A DNA stretch of 64,000 nt from Rhizobium sp. Leaf453. Lineage in GTDB: Bacteria; Pseudomonadota; Alphaproteobacteria; Rhizobiales; Rhizobiaceae. Positions within the stretch are counted from its first letter, which is position 1; the number at the start of each line of letters is the position of its first letter. The notes below the pieces were generated by a model. The model was not told the DNA's origin and did no database searches. It saw only the letters and a list, made by a program, of their open reading frames with translations. This document shows positions 61,127 to 64,000 of the stretch, one piece after another. The stretch spans positions 1,205 to 65,204 of the forward strand of contig NZ_LMRG01000004.1 of the NCBI RefSeq assembly GCF_001425605.1, in the 5' to 3' direction. The position numbers were made by a program, and so were the translations under genes.

Positions 61127-61495
61127 ATGTTCGCAAGAAAGCAGTCGACAAAAGCCGCAGATGTAGACCTTCGGTTCGTGTCAGATGCCTACTGGACTCC
61201 GCCGGGGCCTGCCGCGCTGATCGAAGTCCCTCCGGCGATGTTCATGTACGCGGCGCCAACAATTTCCAGAATGGAGGTGTTCGCCTCCGCAGTGTTCGAG
61301 AAGACTGCAGCGGCTCCCATGGGCGAGTTCTTCTTTCTGGTTGACCGAGAGGGTAACCGGACGCTTGCTGCCTACAGCCACATGGATGAGTGCTCCGTGC
61401 CCATGTGGGTGGATAGCATCGACTTGATCGTGGTCGCACGAGAATTGAGAGATCAATGCCGGCGCGATTGCTGGGCCACGGAGGCTTACTCATGA
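61127..61495 (+). CDS. Hypothetical protein, first gene of a putative SOS-controlled operon
   Basis: A 122-residue protein without a recognised domain. The N terminus is basic (MFARKQSTKAADVDLRF), then hydrophobic-aromatic segments (PPAMFMYAAPTISRMEVFAS), a beta-hairpin-like GEFFFLVDREGNRTLAAYSH, and a C-terminal helix with two Cys (LRDQCRRDCWATEAYS). Start ATG 61127 follows GAGGAGA. Its stop overlaps the next start as ATGA, and that gene overlaps the third by one base, so the three are translated as a block. The LexA-type box upstream suggests induction by DNA damage. Confidence 0.7.
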   Translation: MFARKQSTKAADVDLRFVSDAYWTPPGPAALIEVPPAMFMYAAPTISRMEVFASAVFEKTAAAPMGEFFFLVDREGNRTLAAYSHMDECSVPMWVDSIDLIVVARELRDQCRRDCWATEAYS

Positions 61496-61680
61496 TCGAC
61501 GTGGCGATGGAGGTCCAACAGCCGATCAGCGCGCCGAGGGCTGATGAGGAGCGCGTCTGTGTCCATCCTGGTTGCGTCCAGTGGGGCTGCTTCGGCCTCG
61601 AGCGTGCGCGCAATGGGCCGCGCTTCTGGTGCAAGGAACATCTGCCCGATGATTATTGGGCTCCTGCACCAGTCAACTGA
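61492..61680 (+). CDS. Small cysteine-rich, probably zinc-binding protein
   Basis: A 62-residue protein (MIDVAMEVQQPISAPRADEE). The C-terminal half RVCVHPGCVQWGCFGLERAR, then FWCKEHLPDDYW, has Cys-X4-Cys-X3-Cys...Cys-X2-His spacing, as in small zinc ribbons. I recall this pattern in small proteins of rhizobial prophages. It overlaps the preceding stop by four bases (ATGA) and the next start by one base. Function unknown; it is the second gene of the putative SOS operon. Confidence 0.68.
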   Translation: MIDVAMEVQQPISAPRADEERVCVHPGCVQWGCFGLERARNGPRFWCKEHLPDDYWAPAPVN

Positions 61681-61901
61681 TGCCCAGCTACGAGGAAACG
61701 AAGGCGGCCATCGTAAAACTCATGGCCACGTTTGGAACAGAGCCGCGAAGCCTGTATGATATCGGCGTTCCGCTTGTCGGTCGCGGCTTTGAGCAAGACC
61801 CGATCGTAAATGCACTCTTTGATCTCGCACATGAGGGCGTGATTGAATTCATACCAGGGAATGCGCTGCGAGTGCTGAAATTGCCCGCCCCGCAGAACTG
61901 A
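61680..61901 (+). CDS. Small hypothetical protein (winged-helix-like)
   Basis: A 73-residue protein (MPSYEETKAAIVKLMATFGT). The middle RSLYDIGVPLVGRGFEQDPI, followed by VNALFDLAHEGVIEFIPGNA and LRVLKLP, has the helix-helix-wing spacing of small winged-helix proteins. Starts with ATG 61680, overlapping the TGA of the previous gene by one base. It ends the three-gene operon. No specific family is recognised, and the wHTH idea is by pattern. Confidence 0.62.
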   Translation: MPSYEETKAAIVKLMATFGTEPRSLYDIGVPLVGRGFEQDPIVNALFDLAHEGVIEFIPGNALRVLKLPAPQN

Positions 61902-62043
61902 CGCGTGGGGCGGCGTGCGAGATCATCGCTTCAGCCGCTCACGTCTGCGGCGGGGATTGTGCCAGATTTCGGGGGTCTCCAGCCGAGGCGCATCGGTTGA
62001 CCCAGCCGGAAGCGATGTGACACGATCATCGCTGGAGGAGCCG

Positions 62044-62238
62044 ATGAACAATCCAACTTTCACCAAGAAGGACCTCGAATTCATCCAGCGGATATTCAAT
62101 AGTCGCTGCCAGATGCTACAACTCGATCCGTCTAGCCCCGAAGCCCAGCAAATTGCCAGCCAGATATTCGAGCTCTATGGTCAGGGCGTAAAACAGGAGC
62201 ACGAAATCATCGCGCGGATGATCCTCCCTTTAAAATAG
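62044..62238 (+). CDS. Small hypothetical protein
   Basis: A 64-residue, helical, soluble protein (MNNPTFTKKDLEFIQRIFNS) with RCQMLQLDPSSPEAQQIASQ and IFELYGQGVKQEHEIIARMI. A strong GGAGGAGC site lies five bases upstream of ATG 62044, which fixes the start; the open frame upstream to 61915 lacks such a site. No known family recognised. It is separate from the operon ending at 61901 by a 142-base spacer containing a TTGACC box near 61999. Confidence 0.68.
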   Translation: MNNPTFTKKDLEFIQRIFNSRCQMLQLDPSSPEAQQIASQIFELYGQGVKQEHEIIARMILPLK

Positions 62239-62410
62239 TCGCGTTAGGGTGGGAGCGGTTGTATCTGCCTGCCCTCACCCGCGATGAAATCTGAGGAACC
62301 ATGAGCGCTTTGCGACAGGCAGCGAAGAGGCGCGTGTGGCTGCTGATAAGAAGTAGACCAAGGCGCTACGGGCGGCGTGGCTGCAGCGTGAACAAGATGC
62401 GCGCCAGGTT

Positions 62411-62575
62411 CTAGGCTAAAGGCCAGCCCCTGATACGGCAGTAATCCTCGGCTGCCGCCTTTGCGTGTTGCTGGCTTGGCCAAGGACCGTCTACCGTCAC
62501 GACTTTGTCGCGGTATTCGATCAAAATCGCCTTCGAAACAACGTCATAAATGATCGTGGCCGAGTGCTCTGCCAT
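62411..62575 (-). CDS. Small hypothetical protein
   Basis: A 54-residue protein (MAEHSATIIYDVVSKAILIE), then YRDKVVTVDGPWPSQQHAKA and AAEDYCRIRGWPLA. Start ATG 62575 has GGAGGAGC upstream on the minus strand, almost the same ribosome site as the convergent gene at 62044. It has a compact beta-beta-alpha pattern with a Cys. It competes with a longer overlapping frame on the same strand (62244-62483), which has no ribosome site. Function unknown. Confidence 0.62.
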   Translation of the reverse strand: MAEHSATIIYDVVSKAILIEYRDKVVTVDGPWPSQQHAKAAAEDYCRIRGWPLA

Positions 62576-62799
62576 GTTCGGCTCCTCCATTCCGACATAC
62601 CTACACTAGCACGACAGACACCGACGAGCAGTTCCCAGCGTCACACACGGTGAACAGTCGTGTTGGTTCCGTCCGAGTTTGGGCTTCGAACTCGCGGGTG
62701 TTGAAGCCGCGTCCGGCCCCGCCGACATGATCCTCGGAGCGGCCTAGGGTCGCGCCGCACCGATGGCGAACGCTGCATATAAGGGGAGTCGGAACAAAG

Positions 62800-62894
62800 C
62801 CCTGCAAGCTCCGTTGAGTCGCGCTGGAAACGGCACGTCCGTGCCTCCCCATCCAGCACATCAGGCAACTGGCCCTGCCTCGGCAGGGTCTTTT
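62800..62894 (+). ncRNA. Candidate structured leader or small RNA ending in a terminator before the DUF6894 gene
   Basis: GCTGGA (62822-62827) pairs with TCCAGC (62851-62856) and encloses GGCAC/GTGCC (62831-62835 with 62840-62844), leaving CTCCCC-type unpaired residues. A terminator hairpin (62872-62887) with a T tract follows. A TATAAG box at 62778-62783 may be a -10. The coding gene starts 16 bases after the T tract, so this could be an attenuator or a separate small RNA. Confidence 0.35.
62872..62894 (+). terminator. Rho-independent terminator just upstream of the DUF6894 gene
   Basis: CCCTGC (62872-62877) pairs with GCAGGG (62882-62887), loop CTCG, then TCTTTTTT. It lies within the leader of the following gene, an unusual position. 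Confidence 0.75.
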
Positions 62895-62909
62895 TTACCG
62901 GAGCTTGGA

Positions 62910-63158
62910 ATGCCGCGTTACTACTTCGATGTCCACTACGGTGATGAAGTTGACGAGGATAACGACGGCCTTGTCTTTAAGGACAGCGACGCTGCGATCG
63001 CAGACGCCAGGATCGCAATAATTGAGATGGCCCATGAAGCGGCTCGGCTTAACATCGCACTCAATGTCAGCGCGATTGCGGTCGCAGATGCGGGTGGCGA
63101 CTACGTCGCCACAGTCTCGATCGAGGACGCGATGTACGGAAATCCGACGAAGCACTAA
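62910..63158 (+). CDS. DUF6894-type small protein
   Basis: An 82-residue protein starting MPRYYFDVHYGDEVDEDNDG, the typical start of DUF6894 proteins common in Rhizobiales. It continues LVFKDSDAAIADARIAIIEM and ends with VSIEDAMYGNPTKH. The family is soluble and of unknown function; several copies per genome are usual. ATG 62910 is chosen by that start and by CGGAGCTTGGA upstream; a frame extension to 62763 crosses the terminator and is rejected. The terminator 16 bases upstream suggests conditional expression. Confidence 0.8.
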   Translation: MPRYYFDVHYGDEVDEDNDGLVFKDSDAAIADARIAIIEMAHEAARLNIALNVSAIAVADAGGDYVATVSIEDAMYGNPTKH

Positions 63159-63216
63159 ACGTTGAGGATAGGTCCGCCTGCCCTATCTTGATCTCGATCA
63201 GACACTGGACCGAATA

Positions 63217-63477
63217 ATGGCCGACCAGAACAAATCGATAAAGCTCATCGTCCTCGAGGCCTTCGACGCCGACGACAAAGGCAACCTGTCGCTCGCGTTC
63301 GATCCTTGACAGATGCAGGACGAAGGTCGGGCTATCCGAGAGGCGAAAGCGCTTGTCGGCAAGCATGCCCCTGTCGTAGCGTGGATCGGAATTCATGATG
63401 GAGTTGAAACGTGCGCAGGGTTTGGAAGGCAGAGCACATTTATGAAGACGGAGAGTTGGACGAGTACGCAAAATTGA
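63217..63477 (+). pseudogene. Small rhizobial gene interrupted by an in-frame TGA
   Basis: ATG 63217 gives MADQNKSIKLIVLEAFDADD and KGNLSLAFDP, then TGA at 63307-63309. The same frame continues QMQDEGRAIREAKALVGKHA and PVVAWIG until 63477. I recall intact small rhizobial proteins with KLIVL-AFD-D--G-L--AF-P--M-DE-RAI--AK, where the stop position holds Arg; a CGA to TGA change would explain the break. The C-terminal part after AWIG is also divergent and overlaps the next gene. Expression of a 30-residue fragment is possible. The family has no name known to me. Confidence 0.6.
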
Positions 63478-63635
63478 TCGGGTATTTTTCGACCCGTGCT
63501 CTGGCAAGGGCTGCCGTCAAACGGGTAAAAGACCAGCCTGGATTCAAGAAATATTCGAAGGGTTTTGTCATCGGCCAGGTCGCGATAGATCGGGTTGGAT
63601 GGAGCCAGGGTTTCATTCGTTGGAAGGAGGCCTGA
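63411..63635 (+). CDS. Small protein, first of a tandem paralogous pair (DUF7336-like)
   Basis: A 74-residue protein, GTG start (63411) after GGAGTTGAAAC. Its body is VWKAEHIYEDGELDEYAKLI, GYFSTRALARAAVKRVKDQP, GFKKYSKGFVIGQVAIDRVG and WSQGFI. It shares spacing and residues with the next gene: HIY, IG/VGVFS/YFS, A--AV, PGF, GF-I, ID-V-W-EGF. I recall this pattern as DUF7336, a small alpha-beta protein family of unknown role, but that name is from memory. The gene overlaps the 3' end of the broken gene at 63217 and ends directly before the next start. Confidence 0.7.
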   Translation: MRRVWKAEHIYEDGELDEYAKLIGYFSTRALARAAVKRVKDQPGFKKYSKGFVIGQVAIDRVGWSQGFIRWKEA

Positions 63636-63890
63636 ATGAGTGACCTTTATTCCGTGGACCATATTTACAGGAACGAATTCGGCGAGGTTCAGTCGAAGGA
63701 CGTCGGAGTATTCTCGAGCAAAGAGCAAGCGGACGCGGCGGTTGCCAGCGTCATGGACATGCCGGGTTTCTGCGACCACACCAGCGGTTTCATTGTGGAA
63801 AAGGTTATAATCGATAAGGTGTTTTGGGAGGAAGGTTTCGACCCCGGCGCCGACGACGGGCGGTTGCTGCCACATCATGAAAAGCCATAA
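63636..63890 (+). CDS. Small protein, second of the tandem paralogous pair (DUF7336-like)
   Basis: An 84-residue protein (MSDLYSVDHIYRNEFGEVQS). It continues KDVGVFSSKEQADAAVASVM, DMPGFCDHTSGFIVEKVIID and KVFWEEGFDPGADDGRLLP. It is a diverged copy of the gene just upstream. ATG 63636 follows the stop of that gene without a gap, and GGAGG precedes it. The two are surely cotranscribed. Acidic C-terminal tail; soluble. Function unknown; the pairing could reflect a hetero-dimer. Confidence 0.72.
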   Translation: MSDLYSVDHIYRNEFGEVQSKDVGVFSSKEQADAAVASVMDMPGFCDHTSGFIVEKVIIDKVFWEEGFDPGADDGRLLPHHEKP

Positions 63891-63981
63891 CCATCTTTTC
63901 TTAAGGCTCTATCGGATGCTAAGCCTGCAGGCCAACGCGGCGACCGATGAGAAGATTGCAGCCGCCAAGACGCGGCGCTGA
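63877..63981 (+). CDS. Possible very small basic protein at the right edge
   Basis: A 34-codon frame (MKSHNHLFLRLYRMLSLQAN, ending AAAKTRR) overlapping the end of the previous gene by 14 bases. No clear ribosome site is seen, so it is weak. Another ATG at 63983 (MALYA...) opens a frame that runs off the window. Confidence 0.25.
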   Translation: MKSHNHLFLRLYRMLSLQANAATDEKIAAAKTRR

Positions 63982-64000
63982 CCATGGCGCTCTACGCTTG

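Noticed and set aside
62244-62483. 79-codon open frame on the minus strand
   Set aside because: No ribosome site and no coding character; it overlaps in another frame the better-supported 54-residue gene at 62411-62575.
1-64000. CRISPR arrays, rRNA and tRNA genes
   Set aside because: No regularly spaced 25-40 base repeats, no rRNA stretches and no tRNA clover-leaf were seen by eye in the window.

Overview
The window reads as chromosomal DNA of an alphaproteobacterium of the Rhizobiaceae (Rhizobium/Agrobacterium type). The grounds are high GC with strong third-position bias, frequent GTG/TTG starts, an aerobic cobaltochelatase pair (cobS-cobT), a CpdR-type receiver, rhizobial conserved unknowns (DUF4175, DUF2125, DUF930, DUF3108) and a GAAC-N7-GAAC LexA-type box. 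The assignment rests on remembered protein families, not on a search.

Bases 1-56,900 are ordinary core genome with dense, short operons. In order: end of etfA and hbdA (acyl-CoA/butanoate redox); sulfate import sbp-cysT-cysW-cysA; tlpA divergent from argH; a Sel1-repeat protein; lptM-lysA-DUF4175; an outer-membrane barrel; cpdR, hpt and an unknown membrane-anchored protein; ftsE-ftsX-ydcF-plsC; chaC; DUF2125; a methyltransferase-hisC-tyrC operon; gloB-cupin; an EamA exporter; DUF3108; rpmB; a queuosine-precursor transporter behind a preQ1-like leader; a phytase-like esterase; cobS-cobT; a J-domain protein; bolA; a caspase-like protease; aroK-aroB-corC; a coupled small protein with xerD; accA; an L,D-transpeptidase with tusA; a DUF930 protein, cobW and dac; an M20 amidohydrolase with an Lrp regulator; an alcohol dehydrogenase divergent from an AraC regulator; several small envelope proteins; zwf; and an RTX protein.

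From about 56,900 to the right edge the character changes to an accessory region. It holds small genes of unknown function, many overlapping by 1-4 bases, several excisionase-like HTH proteins, a mini RNA-polymerase-alpha-CTD-like protein, a LexA-type box in front of a three-gene operon, two candidate small RNAs, a gene broken by a stop codon, and a tandem pair of related small proteins. No integrase, transposase or tRNA is visible, so this looks like part of an integrated element that continues beyond 64,000, or a remnant.

The best leads are structured RNA and small-gene features not explained by the main genes: the preQ1-like leader at 28638-28667; a twin-hairpin, C-rich-loop RNA with terminator at 52209-52320 (minus strand); a hairpin that buries the ribosome binding site of a 56-residue membrane protein at 52021, which has a paralogue at 14601; candidate small RNAs at 60534-60606 and 62800-62894; and the LexA-type box at 61036-61050.
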